64,000 nt of DNA from JAWMQL01 sp033283165 (GTDB lineage Bacteria > Pseudomonadota > Gammaproteobacteria > Pseudomonadales > Halieaceae), in the NCBI GenBank assembly GCA_033283165.1, contig JAWMQL010000001.1:62001-126000 (forward strand). The letters run 5' to 3'. How positions within the stretch are numbered: position 1 is the stretch's first letter; each line of letters opens with the position of its first letter. Below are positions 51,452 through 60,634 of the stretch, one piece after another. Under the pieces are notes generated by a model, which did not search any database, was not told the origin of the DNA, and saw nothing but the letters and a program-made list of their open reading frames with translations. A program made the translations under genes and the position numbers.

Positions 51452-54133
51452 ATGATGAGAAATCACCACCTACACCGCGTGTTCGAGCCCGACTCGGTGG
51501 CCGTGATCGGCGCGTCCGAGCGCGACAGCGCAGTGGGTTACCGCGTACTGCGCAATATCCTGGAGGGCGGCTACGGCGGTGCGATATACCCCGTGCACCC
51601 GCATCTCGCGGAGGTACAGGGTCTGCCCTGTTGTCCCTCTCTGCGGGAACTGGACCACCCGGTGGATCTCGCGGTAATGGCCGTGCCCGCGGCTGAAATC
51701 CCCGAGTTGATGCACCAGTGCGGTGAACGGGAAGTGGCGGCGGTGCTGATTATTTCCGCCGGTTTCGGCGAGACCGGGCCGCAGGGGCAGCGCCTGCAGG
51801 ACGAGATCGTCGACCTGGCGCGAACCTACGGTATCCGTTTGCTGGGGCCGAATTGCCTGGGGGTGATGCGCCCGGGCATCGGGCTGAATGCGACCTTCAC
51901 GCTCAGCAAGGTGCGCCCCGGCAGTGTGGCGCTGGTGGCCCAGTCGGCTTCCTTCTGCACCGCCATCCTGGACTGGGCCGATTCCAGTGAATTCGGCTTG
52001 TCGGCGGTGGCGTCCCTGGGTGCCACTGCGGATGTCGGTTTCGGTGAGGTGCTGGATTACCTGGCCACAGACCCGCAAACCCGCAGTATCCTGCTCTACG
52101 TGGAAGGCATCAACGACGCCCGGTCCTTCCTCAGCGGACTGCGCGGCGCCGCGCGGGTCAAGCCGGTGATCGTGGTGAAGTCCGGGCAGCAGCGGCGCGA
52201 GGGCGTCGCTACCGGCTTCTCGCACACCGATGCCTTTGCCGGCAGCGACGATATCTTCGATGTGGCGATCCAGCGGGCCGGTGCGGTGCGGGTGCACACG
52301 GTTTCCCAGCTGTTCTCCGCCGCCCGCATCCTCGCCTCCTGCCGGCCCGTGCGCGGCGCCAGGCTGGCGGTGGTTACCAACGGTGCCGGGCCGGGCCTGA
52401 TGGCGGCTGACCGGGCGCTGTCCCTCGGGGTCAGCCTGGCGAATTGCTCCGAGGAGGCCGCCCGCGAGTTACGCACCCTGTTGCCCGACCACTGGCAACC
52501 GGGGCATACCATCGACCTGTTGGGCAATGCCACGGAAGAACACTATGGAAAAGCGCTGCAGCTGCTGCTGAAGGACCGCAAGGTGGATGGAGTGCTGGTG
52601 CTGCTGGCGCCCCAGGGGATGAGCCGGCCGACCGAGTGTGCCCGGGCTGTCGCTGAGGCTGCGGCCGGGTCCGGCAAACTGGTGCTGGCCTGCTGGCTGG
52701 GTGAGAAGCTGGTGCGCGAGGGCAGGCGCCTGCTGGAAGAGGCGGGAATTCCGCACTTCACCAGCCCGGAAAGCGGGGTGGAGGCCTTTGCCTATCTGGC
52801 CGCCTATCACCGCAACCAGAACAGCCTGCTGCAGGTCCCGCCACCCCTGTCGGCACACCGTGAACCAGACGTGGAGGGAGCGCTACTGATCATCAGGCAC
52901 GCCCTGGCGGAACGTCGCCACACCCTGACCAATACCGAAGCCAGGGCGGTAATCCACGCCTTCCGAATCCCGGTGACGCCCTGCATCAACGCCACTTCCG
53001 CGACAGATGCCCTGATCGCGGCGGAGACCGTTGGACTGCCGGTGGCGATGAAGATCAACTCACCGGATATCACCTTCAAGGCCGATGTGGGCGGGGTACG
53101 ACTGAACGTGCAGGAGCCCCGCTCGGTGGGCTCGGCCTTTGCCGAGATGATGGCCGAGGTGGCCAGCCGGGCGCCCGGTGCCCGTATCGATGGCATCACC
53201 ATCGAGCCCATGCTGGACCGTCCCCACGCCAGGGAGATCCGGGTGGCTATCGGCCAGGACCCGGTATTCGGTCCGGTGATCAGCGTGGGCGCGGGGGGCG
53301 CGGCGGCCGAGGTGCACGCCGACCTGCAGTCGGCACTGCCGCCACTCAACACCTTCCTGTGCCGGGAATTGATCGGTCGCACCCGGGCCCAGCGGTCCCT
53401 GGAAAGCTTCCGCAACCTGCCCGAGGCGGATATCCCCGGGCTGATCGATATCCTGATGCGGGTGTCAGAACTCGCCTGCGAGGTGTCGGAGGTGCAGGAC
53501 CTGGTGATCAATCCCGTGCTGGTGGACGAGAACGGCGTGGTCGCGGTGGACGCGGACCTGGTGGTGCGCAAGCCGGTGTCCGGCCGCTATGAGCACATGG
53601 CTATCCATCCCTATCCCCAGGGCCTGGCCAGTACCCACCAGTTGGCCAGTGGCGAGGAGGTGCTGGTGCGGCCGATCAGGCCGGAGGATGCGGATATAGA
53701 GCGCACCTTTGTGGAAAACCTGTCGGAGGAGAGTCGTTACAACCGCTTCATATCCCAGTTCAGGACGGTGTCACCGCAAATGCTGGCGCGTTTCACCCAG
53801 ATCGACTACGACCGGGAAATGGCTCTGGTCGCGGTCCTCAGGGACAACACGCCCGAGGCCAGCATGATCGCGGTGGCTCGTTACATCAGCTATCCCGACG
53901 GCGAAACCTGCGAGTTCGCGCTGACCGTGGGGGACGCCTACCAGCGTGAGGGCATCGGGTCCGGCATGATGCAGCTGTTGATGGAGGTGGCTCGCGAACG
54001 CGGTATGACCATCATGGTCGGGGACGTCCTGCACAGCAACAAGAAGATGCTGGCCCTGTGCCGCAAGCTCGGTTTCCGGGTCATGCGTAACGAGGACGAG
54101 CCCGACATGGCCCTGGTGCGGCGACACCTGTAG
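51452..54133 (+). CDS. ADP-forming acyl-CoA synthetase fused to GNAT acetyltransferase (Pat/PatZ-like)
   Basis: The 893-residue protein has, in order, a CoA-binding domain (about 8-135; AVIGASERDSAVGYRVLRNI), a succinyl-CoA ligase-like domain (150-450) with GFSHTDAFAGSD, in which His258 matches the phosphohistidine of ADP-forming acyl-CoA synthetases, an ATP-grasp domain (about 475-700) and a C-terminal GNAT domain (730-893; YQREGIGSGMMQLLM is the acetyl-CoA loop). This is the layout of protein lysine acetyltransferases Pat and YfiQ. The start is ATG 51452 or the next codon. Confidence 0.88.
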   Translation: MMRNHHLHRVFEPDSVAVIGASERDSAVGYRVLRNILEGGYGGAIYPVHPHLAEVQGLPCCPSLRELDHPVDLAVMAVPAAEIPELMHQCGEREVAAVLIISAGFGETGPQGQRLQDEIVDLARTYGIRLLGPNCLGVMRPGIGLNATFTLSKVRPGSVALVAQSASFCTAILDWADSSEFGLSAVASLGATADVGFGEVLDYLATDPQTRSILLYVEGINDARSFLSGLRGAARVKPVIVVKSGQQRREGVATGFSHTDAFAGSDDIFDVAIQRAGAVRVHTVSQLFSAARILASCRPVRGARLAVVTNGAGPGLMAADRALSLGVSLANCSEEAARELRTLLPDHWQPGHTIDLLGNATEEHYGKALQLLLKDRKVDGVLVLLAPQGMSRPTECARAVAEAAAGSGKLVLACWLGEKLVREGRRLLEEAGIPHFTSPESGVEAFAYLAAYHRNQNSLLQVPPPLSAHREPDVEGALLIIRHALAERRHTLTNTEARAVIHAFRIPVTPCINATSATDALIAAETVGLPVAMKINSPDITFKADVGGVRLNVQEPRSVGSAFAEMMAEVASRAPGARIDGITIEPMLDRPHAREIRVAIGQDPVFGPVISVGAGGAAAEVHADLQSALPPLNTFLCRELIGRTRAQRSLESFRNLPEADIPGLIDILMRVSELACEVSEVQDLVINPVLVDENGVVAVDADLVVRKPVSGRYEHMAIHPYPQGLASTHQLASGEEVLVRPIRPEDADIERTFVENLSEESRYNRFISQFRTVSPQMLARFTQIDYDREMALVAVLRDNTPEASMIAVARYISYPDGETCEFALTVGDAYQREGIGSGMMQLLMEVARERGMTIMVGDVLHSNKKMLALCRKLGFRVMRNEDEPDMALVRRHL

Positions 54134-54144
54134 CCCACCTTCAC

Positions 54145-54172
54145 GGGGATGGCGAAGGGTATTCGTCACCCC
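54145..54172. terminator. Imperfect hairpin between convergent genes
   Basis: GGGGATGGCGAA pairs imperfectly with TTCGTCACCCC around a short loop just after the acetyltransferase stop, overlapping the stop of the convergent gene. No T run follows. Confidence 0.35.
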
Positions 54173-54969
54173 TGTTCGGGTTGGCGGGTGAAGCGCGTAC
54201 CCGGCGGCGGTGGGGTTTCCGCGCCGCCGGCAAAACACTGGGCGATCGCCATCCACTCCCTGGCCACGTCGCCCACCACGGTCAGCCCTGTTTCCGCCAC
54301 GTTGCGCGACTGGGTCACGACCTGGCAGAACTCGACGGCGTCGCCCGACACCAGGTTGTTCTCATCCGGCGAGTGCCATTCCCAGGTATCGCCGGAGGGC
54401 GCGGTGAGCCGGACGTGAGGCGGCTCTCCCGGCACCTCGCGGCCGTGGATCGCGAACGAAAACCCGAAGGTATTGACCCCCAGGTGGGCAATGTTGCGAA
54501 TCCGGTCGGTATTTTGTCGTTCCACCCCGAGATGGTCGTAGACTTCCTGCCCGTGGGCCCAGGTCTCCATCAGCCGCGCGGTGATGGAGGACCGGGCGCT
54601 CATGTCCGGCCCGGCCCATTTCAGGCGTTTTTTCGGGTCGGTAGCGGCGAAGGTATCCGCCACCTGCTGCACGTAGGCATGCCATTCCTCAAGTAATGCC
54701 GGCCCGTCCAGGCCCTCCATCTGTGACTGCTCGAAATGGGGCATGCCCAGCCCGCTGTCGATCAGGGCCTGCAGCAGGCGCTGGAATTCCGCTTCTTCGG
54801 TCAGGGCCAGGTGGGCCATCCGGTTCCAGAAATGCAGGTGCTGCAGGACGTTGTCGATGGTCCAGCCCTTGAACTGGGTGGGCTCGCGGTAACGGGCCGG
54901 TTCGATCGGCCTGATCAGTTCATACAGGGCCTGGCTTTCCGCTCGAAAGTCTTCTGCCTGGGGAATCAT
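54166..54969 (-). CDS. TIGR03084-like protein (DinB/mycothiol-dependent isomerase fold)
   Basis: The 267-residue protein has the N-terminal four-helix DinB-like pattern: FKGWTIDNVLQHLHFWNRMA, with the metal-binding-type His, and RLMETWAHGQEVYDHLG with the second His cluster. A C-terminal domain begins near VRLTAPSGDTWEW. It resembles TIGR03084 proteins found in actinobacteria and marine proteobacteria. The function is unknown; a metal-dependent isomerase or thiol transferase is possible. ATG 54969 follows AAGGAC and is preferred over ATG 54996. It is the last gene of the operon beginning at 58234. Confidence 0.75.
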   Translation of the reverse strand: MIPQAEDFRAESQALYELIRPIEPARYREPTQFKGWTIDNVLQHLHFWNRMAHLALTEEAEFQRLLQALIDSGLGMPHFEQSQMEGLDGPALLEEWHAYVQQVADTFAATDPKKRLKWAGPDMSARSSITARLMETWAHGQEVYDHLGVERQNTDRIRNIAHLGVNTFGFSFAIHGREVPGEPPHVRLTAPSGDTWEWHSPDENNLVSGDAVEFCQVVTQSRNVAETGLTVVGDVAREWMAIAQCFAGGAETPPPPGTRFTRQPEQG

Positions 54970-54992
54970 CGGGGAGTCCTTGTAATGTGAAT

Positions 54993-55430
54993 TCAAATGA
55001 TCGCTGCCTCCAGGGCCTCACGCAGCCGGCCGGCGATAGGGCAGGGGCGCTCGGTTTCCCGGTCGACGAATACATGGGTGAAAGTGCCGTGGGCGCTGGC
55101 CTGCTCTGCCCCGGCGCGGAAAATGCCAATGCCGTACTCCACCGAGCTGCTGCCGATGCGGTTCACCCGGAAGGCGCCCTCGATGTCTTCCGGAAAGGCG
55201 AGTGCGCTCTTGTAGAAGCACTGGGAGTGCACGATGTAGCCGATGGTGGAGCCCTGGTGTATGTCCAGTCCACCCTCATTGATGAGGTAGCGATTGGCGA
55301 CGGTATCGAAGAAGGCGTAGTACTGGACATTGTTGATATGCCCGTAGACGTCGTTGTCCATCCAGCGCGTGGTCAACGGTATGATCCAGTGATAGTTGGC
55401 GCGTGGCAGCGGGTCCTTTTGCTCGCTCAT
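54993..55430 (-). CDS. Acyl-CoA thioesterase (YbgC/4-hydroxybenzoyl-CoA type)
   Basis: This hot-dog-fold protein of 145 residues has TTRWMDNDVYGHINNVQYYAF, the 4HBT signature in which the Asp in MDNDVYGH is the catalytic residue, followed by the long helix and FTHVFVDRET strand. Such enzymes free acids from acyl-CoA esters. It overlaps the alcohol dehydrogenase stop by 4 bases, and the DinB-like gene follows 23 bases later, so all are in one operon. Confidence 0.88.
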   Translation of the reverse strand: MSEQKDPLPRANYHWIIPLTTRWMDNDVYGHINNVQYYAFFDTVANRYLINEGGLDIHQGSTIGYIVHSQCFYKSALAFPEDIEGAFRVNRIGSSSVEYGIGIFRAGAEQASAHGTFTHVFVDRETERPCPIAGRLREALEAAII

Positions 55431-56599
55431 GCCCGCGCTCCCCGGTAGCAGGCCTGGTAGATGGCGAGGGCGTCGGCCTCGCTCACCGGCCGCGGATTGT
55501 TGACCAGCAGGCGCTGCTGCAACATGGCGTCCGCCGCCAGCATGGGGAGATCGCCCTCAGGCACCCGCACATCGGCCAGGGTCGCCGGCAGTTCGAGTAC
55601 TTCGATCAGTTCGTCGAAGTAGTCGACCAGGGCCGCACAGCGGCCGGGCGTCGTATCCGGCAAATTGCCGGGCTCGAGCACGACCTGCGCCAGGTCGGCG
55701 TACAGCGCCTCTGCCGCGTCCGCGTTGAAGCGCAATACCTCCGGCAATACCAGGGAATTACTCAGGCCATGGGGAATGTGATAGTGGCCCCCCAGCGGGT
55801 AGGCCAGGGCGTGGACCGCCGCCACCGGCGCATTGGCAAAGGCCTGGCCGGCGAGACAGGCGCCCAGCAACATGCCCTGGCGGGCTTCCAGGTTGTCGCC
55901 CTGGTGGGTGGCGGTGACGATATTGGCCGCCATCAGGCGCAGCGCCTCGCGGGCCAGCATGTCGGAATAGGGGTTTTTCAGGCGCGCGCTGGTGTAGGCC
56001 TCGACCGCATGCACCATGGCATCGACGCCGGTCATGGCCGTGATATGGGGAGGCAGGCCCAGGGTCAGCTCGGCATCGAGCAGCGCCAGGTCCGGGTAGA
56101 GCTGGGTGGAGACCACCCCCATCTTGGTGGTTTCGCCGGTGGTGACGATGGCGACGGCGGTAACCTCGGACCCGGTGCCCGCGGTGGTGGGTACCAGGAT
56201 CAGGGGCAGGCGCGGACCCCGTGCCTGGTCGACACCGTAGATATCCTCCAGGCTCTCTCCCGAACGGGCCATGAGGGCGACCAGCTTGGCGGTATCCATG
56301 GAGGACCCGCCGCCGAGACCGATCACGCCGTCCACCCGGGACCGGGCGGCGAGGTCGAGGGCCTCCAGGACAATGCTCTCGGGGGGATCAGCCACCACCC
56401 GGTCGAAACTGGTGCTGCCCAGACCGGACGCCGCCAGGAGTGACTCCACCCGCTCGAGCATGCCCAGGGCGGCGATACCGGCGTCGGTTACCAGCAGCGG
56501 CCGCCGTATGCCCAGGTCGGTGCAGAGTTCGCCGATCCGCGCCAGAGAGCCGGCCTCGTTGATGATCGATTTACTGGTATTGAATACGAAGTCTTTCAT
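55427..56599 (-). CDS. Iron-containing alcohol dehydrogenase
   Basis: This group III (Fe) alcohol dehydrogenase of 390 residues has VIGLGGGSSMDTAKLVALM for NAD binding, LVPTTAGTGSEVT, and the metal region: TGVDAMVHAVEAY, then VHALAYPLGGHYHIPHG with the His ligands. It converts alcohols and aldehydes or keto acids. The ATG has only a weak GTGGAAAC site. It lies 63 bases after the EthD-like gene. In principle it could supply fatty alcohol to the nearby wax ester synthase, which is inference. Confidence 0.9.
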   Translation of the reverse strand: MKDFVFNTSKSIINEAGSLARIGELCTDLGIRRPLLVTDAGIAALGMLERVESLLAASGLGSTSFDRVVADPPESIVLEALDLAARSRVDGVIGLGGGSSMDTAKLVALMARSGESLEDIYGVDQARGPRLPLILVPTTAGTGSEVTAVAIVTTGETTKMGVVSTQLYPDLALLDAELTLGLPPHITAMTGVDAMVHAVEAYTSARLKNPYSDMLAREALRLMAANIVTATHQGDNLEARQGMLLGACLAGQAFANAPVAAVHALAYPLGGHYHIPHGLSNSLVLPEVLRFNADAAEALYADLAQVVLEPGNLPDTTPGRCAALVDYFDELIEVLELPATLADVRVPEGDLPMLAADAMLQQRLLVNNPRPVSEADALAIYQACYRGARA

Positions 56600-56662
56600 G
56601 GTGTTTCCACGCTTTACGTTCGCTGTCCGTGGGGGCCAAAGCCTAGCACAACAGGGCCCGGT

Positions 56663-57394
56663 TCAGGCAGGGAAATGCTGCGGGAATACCGCCTCGCCGA
56701 TGACCTCGAAATTCCCCAGGCGCAGTATCACTGCGGAGTTGAACATGACCGATTTCGCGCGGTTGACGAAACGCGCCTCATCCAGCGCCGCCGGTTCGGC
56801 AATCGCCAGCACCCCGGGGTCCGCGGCGAACGCCTGCAGCGAGGGCATCTTCAGCTCGGAAATGCTGGTGACCTCGCGGTAGCCGAGGCCCAGCCGCGCC
56901 GCCAGGTCCTCGCTACCCGGCAGGTCCACGATATTCTGCGAGTAGCCTGCAATTGCGGGGGTGTTGAGCCCGAAGCGGGCGTGGAAATTGCAGTAATAGT
57001 CCAGGTAGTCCGCCTGGCTGAAACCGTCAGCCTTCAGCATCAGATAGTGATAGTGAACGGGTTGCGGCGGGCAGGGAATGACCTGCCGCTCCAGCATGAC
57101 CAGGGCCAGTGACCGCTGTCCCGCCAGGGGCGCGTCGTCCAGCGCCGCTTCCAGCCCGGGCAGGCTGCCCGCCAGCGGTCTGCCAGGTGCACTGGCCAGT
57201 TCCAGCACCACATCGGGACGGGGGTAGGCGGCGCTGGCCGGGTCGTGGAAAAAATCGTCGGCGACCGCGCGCATCAGTAGTACGGTGTGTTGCTCGTCAT
57301 CCCCGAACTGATCTTTCAGCGCACGGGTCAGGTGCCGCTCCAGCGCCGCAGCGCGGTTATCTTCGGCGATCAGAAACAGCAGTGCTTTGGCCAT
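56663..57394 (-). CDS. EthD-domain-like protein
   Basis: In this protein of 243 residues, the second half resembles EthD: VHYHYLMLKADGFSQADYLD, then YYCNFHARFGLNTPAIAGYSQNI and a final strand FNSAVILRLGNFEVIGEAVF. EthD domains are small dimeric alpha-beta barrels that assist ring-hydroxylating or P450 systems. The first half has the same beta-alpha-beta rhythm, so it may be a tandem pair of barrels. It is 6 bases after the SDR stop, in the same operon. Confidence 0.65.
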   Translation of the reverse strand: MAKALLFLIAEDNRAAALERHLTRALKDQFGDDEQHTVLLMRAVADDFFHDPASAAYPRPDVVLELASAPGRPLAGSLPGLEAALDDAPLAGQRSLALVMLERQVIPCPPQPVHYHYLMLKADGFSQADYLDYYCNFHARFGLNTPAIAGYSQNIVDLPGSEDLAARLGLGYREVTSISELKMPSLQAFAADPGVLAIAEPAALDEARFVNRAKSVMFNSAVILRLGNFEVIGEAVFPQHFPA

Positions 57395-57400
57395 GTTTGC

Positions 57401-58234
57401 CTAGGTCCCCGCAGGCGGCCAGGGTTTGCCGTACATGCCGGCAGCGCCCTGGCTCATCATCGCTATCGACCGGGCGCGGTCCTCGCCGCGCAGCAGCGAG
57501 GCAAAGGCGCGGTTGTCGGCGCCCGCCACGTGTAAGGGGCCGGCGGGCAGGGCTTCGAGCGCCTCCCGTGCCACCTGCTCGGGCCGCATGGCAGCCTCGC
57601 CGATGGCAACCCCGGAGCGGGCCATGGCCGGGGTGTCGGTGGCACCGGCGACCAGCCCCAGGACGTCGACCCCGAAGGGCTTCAGTTCCGCCCACAGGGA
57701 CTCCGCCAGGATGATGTCGAACGCCTTGCTGGCGCAATAGGTGGCGACATAGCCGCCACCGGTGAGGCCGCTCATGGAGGACACCAGGATGATGCCGCCG
57801 CGGCCGCGTGCTCGCATGGGGCCACCGAGAGCGTGACACAGGGTCACGGGACCGTGGCAGTTCAGCTCTACCAGCCGGCGCGCCGCGTCCAGGGCTTGGT
57901 CGTGAAACAGCCCCGCGCCGTGGGTGGCTCCGGCGTTGTACACCAGCAGGCCGATGTCCAGGCCCTCCGTCAGCTCCGCCAGCTGCTGTTCCAGGCCCGC
58001 AGCGGTCAGGTCGACAGCGGCGCAACTTACCTGCACCGGGTGCTCTGCGCGCAGTTGTTCGCGCGCCAGCTGCAGCGGCTCTTCCCGGCGGGCCAGCAAC
58101 AACAGGTTGATGCCCGCGGCCGCCAGCTCCCGCGCAAAAGCCAGGCCGATGCCCTCACTGCCGCCGGCGATCAGGGCCCAGGGCCCGTAGTTTTGCAGCC
58201 GTGAGGAGCTCGCGGTTTTGTCGGGGTGATCCAT
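57401..58234 (-). CDS. SDR oxidoreductase
   Basis: The 277-residue SDR carries ALIAGGSEGIGLAFARELA, LLLLARREEP (NADP-type Arg), LLVYNAGATHG in place of NNAG, VSSMSG and the active-site YCASK. ATG 58234 follows AAAAGGAAC and is preferred over an in-frame codon at 58312. It is the first gene of the leftward operon ending at 54166, and divergent from the wax ester synthase gene. Confidence 0.86.
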   Translation of the reverse strand: MDHPDKTASSSRLQNYGPWALIAGGSEGIGLAFARELAAAGINLLLLARREEPLQLAREQLRAEHPVQVSCAAVDLTAAGLEQQLAELTEGLDIGLLVYNAGATHGAGLFHDQALDAARRLVELNCHGPVTLCHALGGPMRARGRGGIILVSSMSGLTGGGYVATYCASKAFDIILAESLWAELKPFGVDVLGLVAGATDTPAMARSGVAIGEAAMRPEQVAREALEALPAGPLHVAGADNRAFASLLRGEDRARSIAMMSQGAAGMYGKPWPPAGT

Positions 58235-58445
58235 GCCGGCGTTCCTTTTACCGTCTTGCGCCACAGTATACAGGGGGGCGTCCCGCGACAAGTGTGGAAA
58301 CGGTCGCTTCACGCCTGGCGATTATCGCGCCGGCGCTGGTATATCAATGCAACTGGCCGCTCCGCAAGAGTTGATGCAGATCATTCCCGGATGCCCTGTT
58401 GCGGACCAAACTGGTCTGGACCCAAACAGCAGGGGGAGTGGCGGT

Positions 58446-59855
58446 GTGAAACGGTTGTCGGGTATGGACGCGGTGTTCCTGCACACGGAAACACCCACCC
58501 AGTACATGCATACCCTGAAAGTGGCGATTTTCGACCCGCCGGCGGATGGCCACCCCTATGACTTTCGGCAACAGCTTGAGCATATTGCCGTGACCGTGCC
58601 GCGGGTGCCGCCTTTTCGCTGGAAGGCCCTGGGCGTGCCCTTCAACCTGCACAACCCGGTGTGGATTACCGACCCCGACTTTGACCTGCAACTGCACGTG
58701 CACCGGGCCGCGTTGCCACAGCCGGCGGGTGACCGGGAACTGGCCGAGTTCGTCGAGCATATCGCGCGCACCCCGCTGAATCGCGATCGGCCCCTGTGGG
58801 AACTGTGGATGGTGGAGAACTTCCGCGGTGGGCAGATCGCGGCGGTGTCCAAGGTTCACCACGCCCTGGCCGACGGTGTGGCTACCGCGGCACTGCTGGA
58901 GCGCTTCATGTCGCACCGGCCGGGGGAGGACCTGGCGGTCGCGGAGCCGGATGAGCCGGAAGCGCCGCCGGGTCGCTGGTACATGATTTTCTGGGCCCTC
59001 AAGGACCTGGTGCTGGACCTGGCGCGGATTCCAGCGCAGATACTGCGTATCCGCGCGGCCCGCAAGCGGCAGCAGGCGCGCGACCTGCCGCCCGACAAAC
59101 GGCCGCCCGAGCCCTATACCGGTCCCTACACATCGCTGAACCAGCCTATCGGGTCGAGCCGCAAGTTCTGTTTTTTCACCCTGCCGCTGGCGGCGGTAAA
59201 GTCGGTCAGCAAGGCGCACGGGGTCACTCTCAACGATGTGGTGCTGTGCATGGCGGCCGAGGCCTGCCGTGACTACCTGGAGCGGCGCGGCGAACTGCCG
59301 GAGGCGGACCTGACGGCCTCGGTGCCCGTGTCCACCCGGGGTGAGGAGGTCGAACCCAGCTGGGGCAACAAGGTGGGCTCTCTGTGTGTGTCGCTGTGCA
59401 CCTCGATAGCCGACCCGGTGCAGCGACTGGCGGCGATCCATACGTCCATGGAGGCCGCCAAGCTCGATTTCGAGGACAGCCGCGGCGGCCGTATAGCGGA
59501 CTTTGTCGGCCTGCTGCCACCGGCGGCGGTGCGCTTTATCGGCCGCTACTCGCGCAAACTGTCGCAGCAGGGTAAATCGCCGTCCTACAACGTGATCGTG
59601 TCCAACGTGCCCGGACCACGGGACGAGTTGTACGACGACTTCATGCCGATGCGGGAGTTTTATTCCATCGGACCCATCCTGGAGGGCATCGGCCTGAATA
59701 TCACCGCCTGGAGTTTTCGCGACCAGCTCAGTTTTTCTATCCTGTCCTGCCAGCGCGCGGTACCGGAACCGGAGGAAATCCGCGACGGCCTGGAGCGGGC
59801 CCTGGCCACCCTGCAAGCCGGCCTGGAGGAAAGTCATGCACGGCAAGGCGCTTGA
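58446..59855 (+). CDS. Wax ester synthase/diacylglycerol acyltransferase (WS/DGAT)
   Basis: This bacterial WS/DGAT of 469 residues has the catalytic HHALADG at 138-144, KRLSGMDAVFLHTET at the N-terminus, RPLWELWMVE, a conserved SWGNKVG and the C-terminal VSNVPGPRDELY. It joins acyl-CoA to fatty alcohol (wax ester) or diacylglycerol (triacylglycerol) to make storage lipid. GTG 58446 follows GGGGGAG and matches the family start, so longer readings from 58233 are rejected. It overlaps the SDR gene by 20 bases, which suggests a coupled reaction. Confidence 0.92.
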   Translation: MKRLSGMDAVFLHTETPTQYMHTLKVAIFDPPADGHPYDFRQQLEHIAVTVPRVPPFRWKALGVPFNLHNPVWITDPDFDLQLHVHRAALPQPAGDRELAEFVEHIARTPLNRDRPLWELWMVENFRGGQIAAVSKVHHALADGVATAALLERFMSHRPGEDLAVAEPDEPEAPPGRWYMIFWALKDLVLDLARIPAQILRIRAARKRQQARDLPPDKRPPEPYTGPYTSLNQPIGSSRKFCFFTLPLAAVKSVSKAHGVTLNDVVLCMAAEACRDYLERRGELPEADLTASVPVSTRGEEVEPSWGNKVGSLCVSLCTSIADPVQRLAAIHTSMEAAKLDFEDSRGGRIADFVGLLPPAAVRFIGRYSRKLSQQGKSPSYNVIVSNVPGPRDELYDDFMPMREFYSIGPILEGIGLNITAWSFRDQLSFSILSCQRAVPEPEEIRDGLERALATLQAGLEESHARQGA

Positions 59856-60633
59856 GGTAAAACGGGCCCTGATTACCGGGGCCTCGGACGGCATCGGTGC
59901 GGCCATGGCGCGGGAGTTTGCCCGCCACCGGTTCGACCTGGTGCTGGTGGCGCGTCGCGATCACAAGCTGCGATCGCTGGCGGCGTCGCTGGCGGATGAC
60001 TTCGACGTCGATGTCCGCTGGCACGCCTGTGACCTGACCCGGTCGGGCGCTGTGGAAGCGCTCGGTGAAGCGCTCGATGGCCTGGAGATCGATGTGCTGG
60101 TCAATAACGCCGGGGTCATGTACCGGGGAGACTTCAGCGAGCAGAGCCCGGCGAGCATCGACAATATCATCGACCTGAATGTACGCAGCGTCACCCAGTT
60201 GACCCGGCTGTTCCTGCCCGCCATGCTCAAGCGCGATCGGGGCAGGGTCATGAACGTGACCTCCACGGTGGGCTTTCACGCCGGTCCGTCGCTGGCGGTC
60301 TATGCCGCCAGCAAGGGTTACATCCTGAACTTTACCGAGGCGCTGGGCGAGGAGCTGCGCAACTGTGGCGTGGACGCGATTGCCTTCTGTCCGGGCTCTA
60401 CCGACACCCACATGGTGGTGGAGTCCTACGGCGAGGACCTGCGCAACGACCCCGTGGGCTCACTGCTGATGATGTCGCCGGAAGAGGTGGCAGAGCAGGG
60501 TTACCGCGCCTGTATGGAGGGCGACATCATCGCCGTGCCGGGCGTGGCCAACGCCATCCTCAACGGTATCGGGCGGCTGCAGCCGCGGTGGTTACATCGC
60601 CGTATCCAGACCTTCGTCAACGCCAGGCTGTAG
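59836..60633 (+). CDS. SDR oxidoreductase, possible acyl/aldehyde or ketoacyl reductase
   Basis: The 265-residue SDR has ALITGASDGIGAAMAREFA, VLVARRDHKLR (NADP-type), VLVNNAGVMY, VTSTVG with the catalytic Ser and YAASKGY. This DltE/17-beta-HSD12-like pattern is common in lipid metabolism. The ATG lies within the end of the wax ester synthase gene (20-base overlap). It ends 1 base before the convergent acyl-CoA dehydrogenase gene. Confidence 0.86.
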   Translation: MHGKALEVKRALITGASDGIGAAMAREFARHRFDLVLVARRDHKLRSLAASLADDFDVDVRWHACDLTRSGAVEALGEALDGLEIDVLVNNAGVMYRGDFSEQSPASIDNIIDLNVRSVTQLTRLFLPAMLKRDRGRVMNVTSTVGFHAGPSLAVYAASKGYILNFTEALGEELRNCGVDAIAFCPGSTDTHMVVESYGEDLRNDPVGSLLMMSPEEVAEQGYRACMEGDIIAVPGVANAILNGIGRLQPRWLHRRIQTFVNARL

Positions 60634-60634
60634 T

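Noticed and set aside
58344..59906. A 520-codon open frame on the minus strand
   Set aside because: It is antisense to the wax ester synthase gene, with a composition rich in His, Arg and Gln and no recognisable motif.
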